From Ctena decussata (taxonomy: Eukaryota > Mollusca > Bivalvia > Lucinida > Lucinidae), in NCBI GenBank assembly GCA_963989385.1, contig OZ022507.1, positions 53,579,400 to 53,643,399 on the forward strand: 64,000 bases of DNA, given 5' to 3'. The notes under the pieces were generated by a model. The model did not search any database. It was given only the letters and a program-made list of their open reading frames with translations, and had not been told where the DNA came from. The translations under genes and the position numbers were made by a program. Numbering within the stretch: the first letter of the stretch is position 1; the number at the start of each line of letters is the position of its first letter. This document shows, piece by piece, positions 10,615 through 21,465 of this stretch.

Positions 10615-11946
10615 AAGAAAAACTTTGTCATCGCTCTATTGCCTACATTTCCCAACGGATTTTAAAATAACTTCACACAAATGTAGGGCATGATAATATC
10701 TGGAGCAAGTTCGACTTTCAGGATGCTGCGCCCAAGGTCAAGGTCACTGTGGCTATTTTAGAAAAACTTTGTCAGCGCTCTAGCACCTACATTTCTCAGC
10801 AGATTTTAAAATAACTTCACACAAATGTAGGGCATGACAATATCTCGAGCAAGTTTGACTTTCAGGATGCTGCGCCCAAGGTCAAGGTCACTGTGGCTAT
10901 TTTTAGAAAAACTTTGTCAGCGCTCTAGCACCTACATTTCTCAGCAGATTTTAAAATAACTTCACACAAATGTAGGGCATGACAATATCTTGAGCAAGTT
11001 TGACTTTCAGGGTGCTGCACCCAAGGTCAAGGTCACTGTGGCTATTTTTAGAAAAACTTGGTCATCGCTCTAGCGCCTACATTTCTCAACGGATTTTAAA
11101 TCAACTTCACACAAATGTAGGGCATGACAATATCTCAAACAAGTTTGACTTCCAGGGTGCTGCGCCCAAGGTCAAGGTCACTGTGGCTATTTTTAGAAAA
11201 ACTTTGTCATCGCTCTAGCACCTACATTTCTCAACGGATTTTAAAATAAATTCACACAAATGTAGGGCATGACAATATCTCGAGCAAGTTTGACTTTCAG
11301 GGTGCTGCAATCAAGGTTTTTGATTAGATCCTTATCATACTTGCAGATAATGATGACATACATAAGAGCTTGGATGAGTTCGAAATTTGGCCGGATTCGA
11401 GCACAGACTAGTTGCCCTTGAGCATTTGAAAAAAATCCCATAGTCTTATAATGGAGAAAACAACGTCATCACATTTTCATTTTTCATCAGATCCTCTTCA
11501 TACTTGCAGGTTATGAGGATATGCATAAAAGCTTGGATTAGTTAGCATTTCGGCTAGATCCCACCACTGACTATGGAGTACCTGCCCTGAGCATCCAAAA
11601 AAATCAATGTTGCCACTTTTTCTTGATTTCTACTTATCTGATCCTTTTCAAACTTGCAGGTAATGAGAAAATGCATAATATCTTAAACAAGTTCAAATTT
11701 TGGCCAGATCAGGCCAACCACTATGAAGTTAGCTGCCCATGACAGCTCTGTCTATTGTGCTCTTGAGCGGATACTTTTTAAACTTGCATATATTAAATGA
11801 GGGCATACATAATGTTTTGGATGAGTTTAATTTTCAGCCTGATTGGACCACTGACTGTGGAGTTAGCTGCCCTTGAGCATCTTGAATATCCCTATAGGTT
11901 TACAATGTCTCTCAGGTGAGCAATTGTTGCCCTTTGGGCTACTTGT
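10615..11946 (+). mobile_element. 5'-truncated Helentron-like unit fused head-to-tail to copy 2
   Basis: Directly after the copy 2 terminus CTTGT, the sequence resumes at a first-type minisatellite unit (CTCTATTGCC variant, otherwise seen only at 6532 and 9226). It continues through five units (10617, 10761, 10906, 11051, 11196), the AT-rich tail and a second identical 3' end at 11904-11946. It has no 5' AGCTCACCTGAG end of its own. Confidence 0.65.
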
Positions 11947-12139
11947 TGAATTTTCGCAGTGTCTTGACCTTTGTGATGTGCATTGTCAACAAGCCAGACC
12001 AACCATAGGTTATGAAACGGCATATGCTGAGAGTGAATACTTCGATCAGCCTGAGCATCCACACAACCTGATCAGAATTTCACTATTTAGATTATGTTCT
12101 TAAAGGGATACATAAAGTAATCCAAAAAGTGGTACCACT

Positions 12140-12262
12140 CTACCATGGTTTTATGACCCTGTTATGTTATTACCTATGTGAGATGGGGTATTTCCTTTGA
12201 TGAAATAGCTGTGTTACTGGACTGTTGCATAACAGGATTATGACACCCAATAAACAAGAATA
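12140..12262 (-). repeat. Repeat family M, single unit
   Basis: Reverse complement of the units at 40339-40600: TATTCTTGTTTATTGGGTG, CCTGTTATGCAACAGTCCAG, ATAACAGGGTCATAAAA. Function unknown. Confidence 0.5.
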
Positions 12263-12268
12263 ATGTCT

Positions 12269-12505
12269 TTAAGATGAATGGGTACACTTTCAGGGGTAGC
12301 AACTGTCAGTTTCTTTATTGCCTCCCTTCTGAAATGTGGTCAACTGTTAAAGGAAAGAATTTGCTCCTCTAGGAGCAAATTCTTTCTTTTAAGAGTAGAT
12401 CTATTCGTGGAAAATTTCGTCATCCAGGGAAGCAAACAAGAAGTTACGAAAGTGGTCTCCCTTTAAAAATTGGCAGAAACATGGAGGTGTTCCCATACCC
12501 CTTAA
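12269..12505. mobile_element. TTAA-flanked MITE, family L copy 1
   Basis: Ends TTAAGATGAATGGGTACACT and inverted GTTCCCATACCCCTTAA. TTAA is at 12269-12272 and 12502-12505. The centre has a hairpin AAAGAATTTGCTCC/GGAGCAAATTCTTT. Homologous to 14226-14447. TTAA target sites are typical of piggyBac elements, but the termini are not otherwise diagnostic. Confidence 0.6.
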
Positions 12506-12826
12506 ATTATATTTGTGCTTTTAAATACCTGGAGAGGTTTTTCTTGGCAAATGACATCAAAGGGGTCTTTGTTGTAAAAAGGTTTCATTGTTGTTCTATC
12601 TGTAACATTCCTGAGTTGCCATACCATTATGTTAATATGCCTATGCAATCTAAACATGATGCATCACTATTATAGTAGACAAGAAATTTGAAGTTGTGTT
12701 AGTATTCTTTTGCTTTGGGGGACAACTGGTATCAATTCCTGTTCACTTTCCTAGGGAAAGTTTTTACAGAAATGAGTCTGCCTTTAAAGGAAAGAGTTTG
12801 CTCTAGGGGAAGCAAAGTCATTCCAT

Positions 12827-13070
12827 ATATGAGCAGCGACGCGAGAAAACCAACAATGTGGTAGTGCGCCCAGCGCAGACTCAGATCAGCCTGGGCATCC
12901 GCCCAGTCTGATCAGAGTCTTCGCTGTTCGCATGGAGGTAGCTCAGTCCCTTAGCTACCCTTTAAGCACTTAGCGAAGAGTCTGACCAGACTGGGTGGAT
13001 GCCCAGGCTGATCTGAGTCTGCGCTGGGTGCACAACCACATTGTTGGTTTTCTCGTGTCGTGGCTCATAT
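12827..13070. mobile_element. Family B MITE copy 2
   Basis: About 240 bp with long inverted ends: ATATGAGC..GCGAGAAAACCAACAATGTGG and CCACATTGTTGGTTTTCTCG..GCTCATAT. The inner inverted blocks are CAGATCAGCCTGGGCATCC and GGATGCCCAGGCTGATCTG. Non-coding; apparent frames are palindrome artefacts. Confidence 0.8.
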
Positions 13071-13201
13071 AGAGTTTACATCAATTGGGAAGGGCAGCAA
13101 AAACAAAAATGGCATAGCTGTTACCCCTGAAGTTGTTCCAATTGCTTCCTTTGAAAGTGAAATTATTTTCATTTTACACCAACCACAATTGGAAAACAAT
13201 A

Positions 13202-13416
13202 GGGGAGAGTCGGGTAACTTCGGACAGCGGGGAAATTCGGACACTGACATTGTTTCCTTTATATGTCAGTTGTTTGGAACTAAAACAAAATATAACTGGC
13301 CAAACAGTGAAAATCCTGATGAGACGGCTCATTATGAGCAGTCTCATCTGGATTTTCACTGTTTGCAATTGTATGTCCGAATTTACCCGCATGTCCGAAG
13401 TTACCCGACTATACCC
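13202..13416. mobile_element. Family C MITE copy 1, TA-flanked
   Basis: Flanked by TA at 13200-13201 and 13417-13418. The left end doubles a motif (CGGGTAACTTCGGACAG, GGGAAATTCGGACAC) and the right end carries both in inverse order. The centre is the hairpin GATGAGACGGCTCATTATGA with CAAACAGTGAAAATCC arms. Homologous along its whole length to 58918-59132. Confidence 0.75.
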
Positions 13417-13639
13417 TAGTTGTACATTCTAAAATGAATACCAAGTTCTTTACCATATGGTGGAACATAGGTGATTACATGGACTTATTAACATAAAGCT
13501 TTTGTTAAGACTTGTGCATGGGTGATTGACTTCTGATATGAAGGTGAGCAGTTTGTAAAACTGTATTTCTTTATTGTGTGCAGCTTTATTTGGTAACATT
13601 TTCCAGTGTGATGTTGAATTTAGGCTGTGGATACTTTAA

Positions 13640-13869
13640 ATGAGCCATGACACCACAAACCAACAAAGTGGCATATGCATGAAGCGAAGAGCCAGATCAG
13701 CCTGGCCCAGGCTAATCAGAGTCTTCGCTGTGCAATTAAAGTGTAGCTAACAGTCACAGCTAGCTCCATGCAGACAGCAAAGATTCTGAACAGACTGGAT
13801 GGATGCTCAGTCTGATCAGTCTTCCCTTTGTGCACATAACACTTTGTTGGTTTGTCATGCCACAGCTCA
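13640..13869. mobile_element. Family B MITE copy 3 (diverged)
   Basis: TGAGCCATGACACCACAAACC at the left, GGTTTGTCATGCCACAGCTCA at the right, with the family B inner blocks CAGATCAGCCTGG and GCTCAGTCTGATCAG. A truncated older copy. Confidence 0.65.
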
Positions 13870-14225
13870 AATATCTTGAACTCCCCTGAAGTTCCATTGC
13901 ATGACTATGGGAATAGCAGGTACTCAGACCTGCTTTGTTAGAACTTCCCTCTTGCTTTCCTTAGGAGCCAGACTTTGGGCATGCAAACTGCAAAGGCTCT
14001 GTTTAGTCATACTCTGTTCATTCATACTTGAGTTTGCAGGCTGATCTGAGTGGCTGCTATTTCCCTTATGTGTAAGAAGCCATTATACAGGTTGTTCTAA
14101 GGACTTCATAGTTTAAGGGTGAACATTTTGGATCTGTGGAACGTTACTTGAATCTCACATCTACAGTCAGTCTTATTAGGATTAATTCTGTACCTACCAT
14201 AAATAATGATATATAACTTATAACA

Positions 14226-14447
14226 TTAAGGTGAATGGTTACACTTTCGGGGAAGCTACATGGTCATTTTTATTTTGCCTTCCTTCTGGATTGACTTAAC
14301 GGAAAGAATTTGCTTCCAAATTTTTTCCTTTTAGAGGTGTGACCATGTTTCAAGGGCATTGTAAACCTGGAAGCAAACAGGAAGTCACAAAATTTCTCTG
14401 TCTTTAAAAATGGCAGAAAAACTTTGCAGTATACCCATACACCTTAA
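14226..14447. mobile_element. TTAA-flanked MITE, family L copy 2
   Basis: TTAAGGTGAATGGTTACACT at the left pairs with AGTATACCCATACACCTTAA at the right. TTAA is at 14226-14229 and 14444-14447. Internally homologous to 12269-12505 (GGAAGCAAACAGGAAGT block). Confidence 0.65.
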
Positions 14448-15892
14448 TTATTTTAAGTATAACTATTTAAATGTAGTTTTGATGACTTTAAACAATATCA
14501 AAACTAGTTTTAATAAATATTATAATAAGCATATTTAAGACTAAATTCATTGAAAAAAGTTGAATGTCTGTAATGTCTCATTTTCTGATAATTAAAATTA
14601 TTGGATAAATAACAGTTTCTAAGATGAATTCTAGCATGTTTGGGCTTAGTCAAGTCAGTTAGTTGTACCAGGGAATCTTTTCTACATGTTATGGTAAACA
14701 ATGTAGACTGATCAGATGGCTCCTAAGGACCAGTCTGATCTGGATTTACATTGTAGGCACAAATGAGTGTCCTAATATTGAGAGTAAATACACAGTCACA
14801 CTTGGCTTCAGGACGCACCCAAGGTAGTGCTAAACATAGGTTAACTTGTACTGAAAATGCTACTTTGGGATATGAGATTTTGGCTACTAACAACAGGTTT
14901 TTGCTGAATAGAGGTGACCTTTAAGACAGGTTTAACTGTAGTATGTGAAAGTATGGGCTGTAAATATTGCCTTAAATTATAATAGATCTGACTCATATGA
15001 CTGTCTTCTCAGGTTTCAGTGTGTATGGCTTATATATTCAAATGTAAAACAGAACCAGTCAATATCAGTTGAAGTTGAAGTCAGTGGGCCAGAATTCCAG
15101 TTATAATACTTTCATAGGCTGACTGGAGGTGTTGACACATTGTGATCAAGAGACAGAATGACACTATGGAAGTTCATTCTCCTTGAAGAGTACCACTCCT
15201 TGTACATGTACAGTAACATGCCAATCCAATTATAAGACATACATTATTCCATTATTTATTCTAAAAATGGACTGGCAAGGACCATATCATGACTGGTATT
15301 GTTCAGATTTGTTTGTATTTGAGTATATAGAGTGGCTTTACATGTTTGCACATGTTGTAAATATTTTGACACCTTTGAACCAGTCAGTTCTATACTAGAA
15401 TATTCCCTTCTCAAAGTTCGACAAATCAGCGATCTTCGTGTCTTGGTATACATCCATGTTTTCTGCCATTTTTATACAGGGAAAAACTTTTATGACTTCA
15501 TGTTTGCTTCCCTGAGCAAAGAAACCCTTTCATGAAGGGGTCTGAATTTGCTCTGACATAAGTGAACTGTTTTCTTAAAGAGTTGGCCTATATATGGGGC
15601 AAAAAAGGAAACTGGTAGAAAACAGGGAATTAAATGACTTTAGAATAATTCTTTTTTGAGAAAATCTGAAGTTTCTGTTGAAAGAATTTCAGTTTGTATT
15701 GTCATTGAAAAATTGGCAGAGCATGACATACATTGTTTGCCATGTTCCGGAACTAATGACATCATATATATGATACCATAGCAACTTGGAGTTCAAATGA
15801 TGTATAAGTGACATCATCAAGATGGTGCTGCCAAGGTAGTAAGCACAACAGTTGGTAATTCCATAGTTGCTGTGGTAACATATCTATGGTGT
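14448..15892. other. Intergenic, repeat fragments only
   Basis: A family P palindrome lies at about 14700-14757 and a reverse fragment of family L at about 15475-15545. The remainder is AT-rich and shows no gene I can support. Confidence 0.4.
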
Positions 15893-15951
15893 CATCTCAC
15901 TTATAATTTGAGAGGAGCATGGCATGCTTCTCTCAAATTTTAAGTGAGATG
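15893..15951. ncRNA. Perfect-type short hairpin (pre-miRNA-sized), function unknown
   Basis: CATCTCACTTATAATTTGAG / CTCAAATTTTAAGTGAGATG form a stem of about 28 bp with one or two mismatches around GAGCATGGCATGC. The size fits a miRNA precursor, but the loop is almost absent, which argues instead for a foldback element. Confidence 0.25.
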
Positions 15952-16255
15952 CCTGAAATTAGTACAATGGAAAAGTGTAATTTTCTCAAACCGATGATTC
16001 ATGCTCAAACAATTAAATTCTCAGTTAGAAGTGCTTCCTCAAAAGTATACACATTAACTTTAAGGAATGATATATCAATCATTGGAAAGCAGAGGAGATC
16101 CTGATCAGACTGCTGCTGGGTCTGCACTGTTTGCTTAGGTGGGGTGTCCAAATTATTTATATTAAGAGTATAAAAGCTGTAGCAAAAAGAGTATAAGTCT
16201 GTTTTTCCATATGTATCATTAGATAAAGAGAAAGAATTATCTTTGTAAAAGTGCT

Positions 16256-16478
16256 GGGGCCGTATTCATAAAACGACTTAAGTGGTTGCTATGCTGTTGC
16301 TAAGGCTAAATTTCTTTGAAGGAGATTCCCTACAACTATGAAATTTGGTCTGGAGGAACAGTCTTTGTAAGACTGTTCCTCCAGAGCAAATTTCATAGTT
16401 GTAGGGAATCTCCATTATAGATATTTAGCCTTAGCAACCGCATAGCAACGACTTAAGTGGCTTTGTGAATACGGCCCC
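16256..16478. mobile_element. Foldback MITE, family G copy 1
   Basis: GGGGCCGTATTCATAAAACG at the left, GTGAATACGGCCCC at the right. The inner stem GGAGATTCCCTACAACTATG pairs with its mirror, ending at a GTCTTTGTAAGAC tip. Homologous to 28667-28890. Non-coding. Confidence 0.75.
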
Positions 16479-17082
16479 TGGGTGTCTGTGCTATCGTTCG
16501 CTTTTTTAACATCCAAGAATTATGATTTGTTGACGTTTTTCTTCATGGTGTTGTATGTGTATAAAGGTGTACATTTTTTAAGTTTGATAAACTAATATAG
16601 CTTAATAAACTACAAAATGTGTGATGTTTGGATTCTTTTTAATGCCTTTGGGCTTGATGAATGTTGCAGAATGAGCTGACCTGAACAAAAGTTCACTTAC
16701 CATATTATTCCTAATAAATGCCCCTGGTCTAGTAAACACTCCCTGCCTCTTTTCCAAAAATAATGCTATTTAAACTTGCAAGAATTCCAGTTTGCTCTTG
16801 TTACTTGATGAGGTGTCTTGAAATGGGGAGTGGTTTCTAGTAAGCCCTGCTTGTTGAAAATAGTATACAGTATTTTTTTCATGTTGAAGAGAAATGACCT
16901 GTTGGACAGTTGTTTGAAGTCTGCTGATTACGCCACCTGTTCAGCTGCACAATATAGGAGACCATCTTTGTGGAAATTAAGCGACAACCCCATAGTCTGA
17001 GACATTTGTGAACAAATTTACTTGAGGGCAAGCCTAAAATAATGGATACACTTAATACCTGCAACCCAGGACAATTGGAGCC
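16479..17082. other. Intergenic, no gene seen
   Basis: AT-rich, no recognised coding, RNA or repeat structure except several short direct repeats. Confidence 0.35.
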
Positions 17083-17290
17083 CTGGTAGTTCAGACGGTT
17101 AGGCACTGGCCTACTGATCTAGCGATTCTGGGTTTGAGCCCCGCTGGAGGCAAAAATCTTTGCGACCATAGACCGGGTTCCATTGCACACGGCCTTTAAT
17201 TATCACCCACCCATCATCCTGATATTACTGAAATACTGGTAAAGGATGTAAAATTGCAAGACATCCATCCATCTATCCTAGATATATTGC
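17083..17290 (+). mobile_element. tRNA-derived SINE, family S1 copy 1
   Basis: A tRNA-like head has a box A-like GTAGTTCAGACGGTTAGGC and a box B-like GGGTTTGAGCCCCGC. A tRNA-unrelated body shared with 21262-21465 and 58272-58455 follows (GGTTCCATTGCACACGGC, ATCACCCACCCATC). The tail is ATCC-rich after GCAAGACATCC. Transcribed, if at all, by RNA polymerase III. Not a functional tRNA: no acceptor stem pairing. Confidence 0.7.
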
Positions 17291-17639
17291 TGAGAAGTTG
17301 ATGTGTATTGGTATACTGCTATGTTTTCTGCCCGTTTCATGCCCCTGCCATTTTCAATTGGGGGCATATAGTATCACCCCTGTCCATACATACATACCGT
17401 TTGTACGTCTGTCAGTACGTCCTGTCCGTAAATACGTGACGTACATACAGACAGGTCGAAAATGGTTTCGGTTTGATATCTTGAAAAAAATAGTGTATTG
17501 GATTCATGTTTTATATATGGGTATATAATCATAAAATATTGGTCAAGTTTGATCTAGGGTAAAATCCACCAATCATTATGGTCCTTTTTAAACTTGATTT
17601 TGTATCCCCAAAAAAAGGTTCCGTTATCTTTGCTAAACC
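17291..17639. other. Intergenic, no gene seen
   Basis: Contains a local ACGTACATACAG / TACGTCTGTCAGTACGT palindromic tract near 17400-17455. No supported gene. Confidence 0.35.
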
Positions 17640-18490
17640 AGAAAACCTTGAGACGTGGCCTGAAACCGCCTTAGTTACCGTTTCTTGAACAAGTTCAGTT
17701 CATCATTGGTTATATGGTCCTTGTACGTAATGTTCAGTAACCTTCGGTAGCATCTTATCTCAAAGGCCTGCGTTGTTTTCTCTAACTCTGCTGTCAAGGT
17801 CTAGGATTCACAGGCATACAGAAATGTGGAAATGACAAGGGAGCACATAAGTTTCACCTTTGGTCCAAGAGATTTTTTATCTCTCCAAATTGGTTTCAGC
17901 TTCGTAAGTGCTTAAGTGGCTTGTGCAATCCTAGAGAGAAACTCCTGTTTTGAGCCATCATCTGAGACAACTGATCCAATGTATTTGCAGTTTGTTATGG
18001 TACCCAACTTCTGCCCATTTACCTTGATCTCCCTCTGGATGCCATCTGCGTTGTTTGTCATCAGTTTGGTCTTTCAGCACTGATCTCCATCTTATACCTT
18101 GTGCAGGTTTTGTCGAGACTTTCAACTAGGGATTCCAGTTCCTGTTCTTCCTCAGATAGAGCGTCTATGTCATAGGCAAACCGCAGATTGGTAATGTTTC
18201 TGCCACCTATGCTAACCTTTCCGTCATGTTCTTCCAGAGCATCAGACCTAATCTGTTCGAGAAAAATGATGAAGAGGGTGGTCGACAGGAGACATCCTTG
18301 CCTTACTCCAACTGTTGTACTGAACCATTCTTCTGTGCTGCCATTCATCAGGACTGCATTTGTAGCCTTATTGCGTAGCTACTCAGTGGTGCGAACTAGA
18401 TTTGCACTGATATTGTGCTTCCGCATCGTGGCCCATAAGGCTGCATGCCACACCCTGTCAAAGCTATTTCCAGCAGAAGCTTTTTTTATT
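17640..18490 (-). pseudogene. Non-LTR retrotransposon reverse transcriptase fragment, dead
   Basis: Minus-strand translation gives, from 18480 downward, FDRVWHAALWATMRKHNISA, then VGVRQGCLLSTTLFIIFLEQ, then GGRNITNLRFAYDIDALSEE, then KYIGSVVSDDGSK and LYACES-TLTAELE. This order matches the palm and thumb of the LINE-type reverse transcriptases common in marine invertebrates (FADDI catalytic box, RQGC motif). Damage: an in-frame stop before LRNKAT (near 18370), further stops near 17915 and 17800, and the catalytic FADD reads FAYD, losing the first catalytic aspartate. No endonuclease domain or 3' tail is seen here, so it is an internal fragment. It abuts the CRE-containing repeat at 18500-18706. 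Confidence 0.8.
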
Positions 18491-18499
18491 TTTCAAATT

Positions 18500-18706
18500 T
18501 GTAGAAAATCTGCTGACGTCGCATGAACGTCGATGTAACGTCATACAGTCGCATCCGTTTATATTCGTGCATTTATTGAAAAGCCCTATGGTAAATCATT
18601 AGAACGTAATGTAATTTATTCTTCAGTAACTACATCGGTTCACGCGACGTTACATGAGGGTAAGTGTCGTCAAAATAAACCATGGTTCTCTCCAATCTGA
18701 TTGGAC
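18500..18706. repeat. Dispersed repeat (ACGTCG-rich; AAATAAACCATGGTTCTC end)
   Basis: The end CAAAATAAACCATGGTTCTC..CCAATCTGATTGG at 18670-18703 recurs inverted at 62505-62541. The left part is rich in ACGTC/GACGT. Boundaries at the left are unclear. Non-coding. Confidence 0.45.
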
Positions 18707-18734
18707 GTACATTCGGGTCCTACTAAACACTGCT

Positions 18735-18845
18735 AAGACACCACAAAGACACCTAAAAACCACAAAGACACCACAAAGACACACAGACACCACAAAGACA
18801 CACAAAGACACCACAAAGACACCACAAGGACTCGCAAAGACATCT
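18735..18845 (+). repeat. Minisatellite (ACAAAGACACC)n, left end
   Basis: About ten 8-11 bp units (ACCACAAAGAC, ACACAAAGAC). The inverse array is at 21100-21205 (GTCTTTGTGGT). The peptide of repeated KTPQRH it would encode is an artefact. Confidence 0.8.
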
Positions 18846-18953
18846 TATACTATGAAATACTACTTAATACATTATTTTTATCATTAATTTTGATAGAATT
18901 CACCCCGACATCTTAACATTATCATTGTGATGCCGAGACAAAGACGGTACGCG

Positions 18954-18954
18954 G

Positions 18955-18980
<26 letters not shown>
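18954..18980. repeat. (AC)n microsatellite
   Basis: Uninterrupted AC dinucleotides, about 13 units, inside the minisatellite-ended element. Confidence 0.9.
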
Positions 18981-18985
<5 letters not shown>

Positions 18986-19107
18986 CAAATAGATCTAATA
19001 CTGGGAAATGCAAGTTTACAAAATGATAGTTACCATTATTTCTTGAAAATATGTTGTTGTTTTTTTTTTGTTGTTGTTTTTTCTTGCTACTGCAACCTAG
19101 ATATTAA

Positions 19108-19530
19108 TTATAAGTATTCAGTTTGGCGTATCAGGGTACCACAATTGTTACAAAGGTAGTGCACTTTCCATTCGTTACAGTCTACTAGAGCCTGTGCTGG
19201 TATCAGCAGGAAAGAATTTGCTCCCATAAGAATATCATCACAGGGTCCTACATTTGTTACAAAAGGAAATGCACAATTTATTGGTTGCAGCCTGCTCCGA
19301 GAGCATGTGCTAGTATAAGTGTAAAAAAAGAATTTACTCCCGTAAGGGAACAAATTGTTTTCAGTTACAGTACCATCACAGGGTCTATGAGCTTGTTGAA
19401 ACCATTCTGAGATTAAATTCTTTCAAGAAAACGTCTGATTGCATTTGTACAGGAGTGATGGCCTTTGTACAGGAAAGGATATGCTCCCACAGGAAAGCAA
19501 TGCTTCCCTGAGAGATACATCACATGGTCT
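19108..19530. repeat. Degenerate tandem repeat, about 3 units of 110-135 bp
   Basis: Units share ATCACAGGGTC..TTGTTAC, AGGAAAGAATTTGCTCCC and related stretches near 19131, 19241 and 19378. Non-coding. The AATTTGCTCCC part resembles family L. Confidence 0.45.
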
Positions 19531-19947
19531 AGTCTAGGAGGGTGTAACTATTGATGGAGCAAATTCACGGCTAGAAAAGACTTGCGCGTTCACCAGGCTC
19601 TCATCGTACATGCAGTGAAGAAGCATGCCCACATTCTGGTCATAGTCTTCGCTAAGTAAAAAAACAAAGACCTCAGATACTCAGATAGGTGCACAAATAT
19701 TTTAAGCGATACACTGGCGCAGATATTTTTGTGTGTATTGAATCTCACCTATTAAAACCACTCATATCGACAATCGATGACGCGTGCCACTGATTAATCG
19801 ACGCGTGTGTGTACTATCGATACTTGTTAAATACGACACCTAACATAATCGCTTCAATATACGAACAACCGCTGCCTCACGTCGCCGATCAATGGCAATT
19901 ACGCGAAGTAAAGAACCGAATTTATTCACCATAGTGCTATATTTCGA

Positions 19948-20235
19948 GAACAGACTGAATTAAACTATTTTGCACAATATACAAGGCAGGGTGAAAGAAA
20001 AAAAACTTCAAAAAGGCATTCTGCATTGGAAAAAGGAAAAAGAAAGAAAAATCAATAGTAATAACAGTGTAATTATAGAATAGTTTTATTATTTAATTTA
20101 TATTAATTTTGTTTTTATTTATTTATTCATTTTTTTGCAAATCGAAAGAAGTAAGAACAGACTGAATTAAACTATTTTGCTGCACCATAAATGACCAGAG
20201 TGAAAGAAAGAACCTACAAAAAGCGATTGTGCATA
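19948..20235. repeat. Direct repeat pair, about 205 bp apart
   Basis: ACAGACTGAATTAAACTATT is repeated at about 19950 and 20156, each followed by a similar GTGAAAGAAA..AAAAAG stretch. Lies in the AT-rich interior of the 2.5-kb element. Confidence 0.6.
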
Positions 20236-21261
20236 CTTAATTTAAATAAAAACGTAATATTAATATTAGAAATAATATTAATATTAAAGTAATGTTTGAT
20301 GGTGTTGAATGTTTGGATGCTGATTAGTACATTTTCGCAAGATATAGACAATACTGCAGACAAAAGATCAAAAGATATGTCCCAAAGCATCTTTTTATGT
20401 CTTTGCATTTTTTTTTTATTTTTATTTATTTTTTTTTTTTTTGAAGAGTGACTTGTGCGTTTTAACATCATTTAGGACTAACGACATTGATCTGATTCAA
20501 AATGCCAGAGATAATTTTGTGAAATCAGCATTAATGCAATATTTTAATACTTATAATGTTTTATCTAAAACATCACTTGAGCTTTTGGGTTATGGATGCA
20601 TTCTCGTTAGAAATATATATTTGGGCATCACAAACTTCTTCTTGGAAGATTTTCGGCCAAAGTCTGAATCCTGAACGATAAGAAAGACTATGAATATGGC
20701 TATATAATTTTCCATCATTATCAGTGTCTGTGTGGTGTCTTTGTGGTATCTTTTTGGTGTCTTTGTAGTTTCTACAGACCGATTTCAGAGGGATTTTTAC
20801 ATACATGCTGCCGGTAAAATTTAGCTGATACCCTTTTTTGAAAAGTTTCGTCCAAAGTGTTATTGTGAAATAAGATTAAGAATAAATCCAATGTTTTAAT
20901 ATGACGAACTCTTGTCGAGCATTTTTAGTCTGAACTAAGAATATGAGTTCATGATGCATTTTTCATAAGACATACGTTTTCATAAAAATATAACTGACTG
21001 AAAAAATACAATTATAGTTCGCCCTCGCAAACTTTCGGGAGAAAGGTCTCCACCCTCAAAGATCAGCAAAAGCATACAAATATATATTTTTTCATAATTA
21101 TTAGTGTCTCTGTGAGTCCTTGGGGAGTCTTTGTGGTGTCTTTGTGTGTCTTTGTGTGTCTTTGTGGTGTCTTTGTGGTTTTTCAGTGTCTTTGTGGTGT
21201 CTTAGCAGTGTTAAGTAGGACCGGTACATTCTGCTATTCCCGCATGATCGTTATGTTCCTT

Positions 21262-21465
21262 TCCTCGTAGGAGTAGCTCAGTCGGTTAAGCGCTTGCCTG
21301 CTGATCCAGCGATCATGGGTTCGAGTCCCGCTGAGGCGATTTTTTTCCAAACGTAAACGGGGTTCCATTGCACACAGCCTTTCAGTTTCATTATCACCCA
21401 TCCATCGTCCTGATATAACATACATGCTGTTAATAAGACATAAAATTGCAAGTCATTCATCCTTT
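21262..21465 (+). mobile_element. tRNA-derived SINE, family S1 copy 2
   Basis: The best-preserved head: GTAGCTCAGTCGGTTAAGCG (box A) and GGGTTCGAGTCCCGC (box B). Then GGGGTTCCATTGCACACAGC and ATCACCCATCCATC, ending GCAAGTCATTCATCC. It lies 30 bp beyond the end of the 2.5-kb TIR element. Confidence 0.75.

Larger units (their letters stand above)
18715..21223. mobile_element. TIR element with minisatellite ends and an 8-bp target duplication
   Basis: GTACATTC at 18707-18714 and again at 21224-21231 flanks inverted ends: GGTCCTACTAAACACTGCTA at the left and the complement of GGTCCTACTTAACACTGCTA at the right. Each end runs into a minisatellite of ACAAAGACACC units, in opposite orientation (18735-18845; 21100-21205). 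A third, shorter tract lies at 20726-20787. The 2.5-kb interior has no recognisable transposase. An 8-bp duplication is typical of hAT elements; minisatellite-like long ends are also known in MULE and foldback elements. Confidence 0.65.

Noticed and set aside
6532..11320. Regular spaced repeats as a CRISPR array
   Set aside because: Units are contiguous tandem repeats of 145 bp without unique spacers, in eukaryotic DNA.
13060..13432. Overlapping frames of 99-119 residues on both strands
   Set aside because: They span the end of a family B MITE and a family C MITE; palindromes create frames on both strands.
18654..18887. Basic KTPQRH-repeat peptide
   Set aside because: Translation of the ACAAAGACACC minisatellite.
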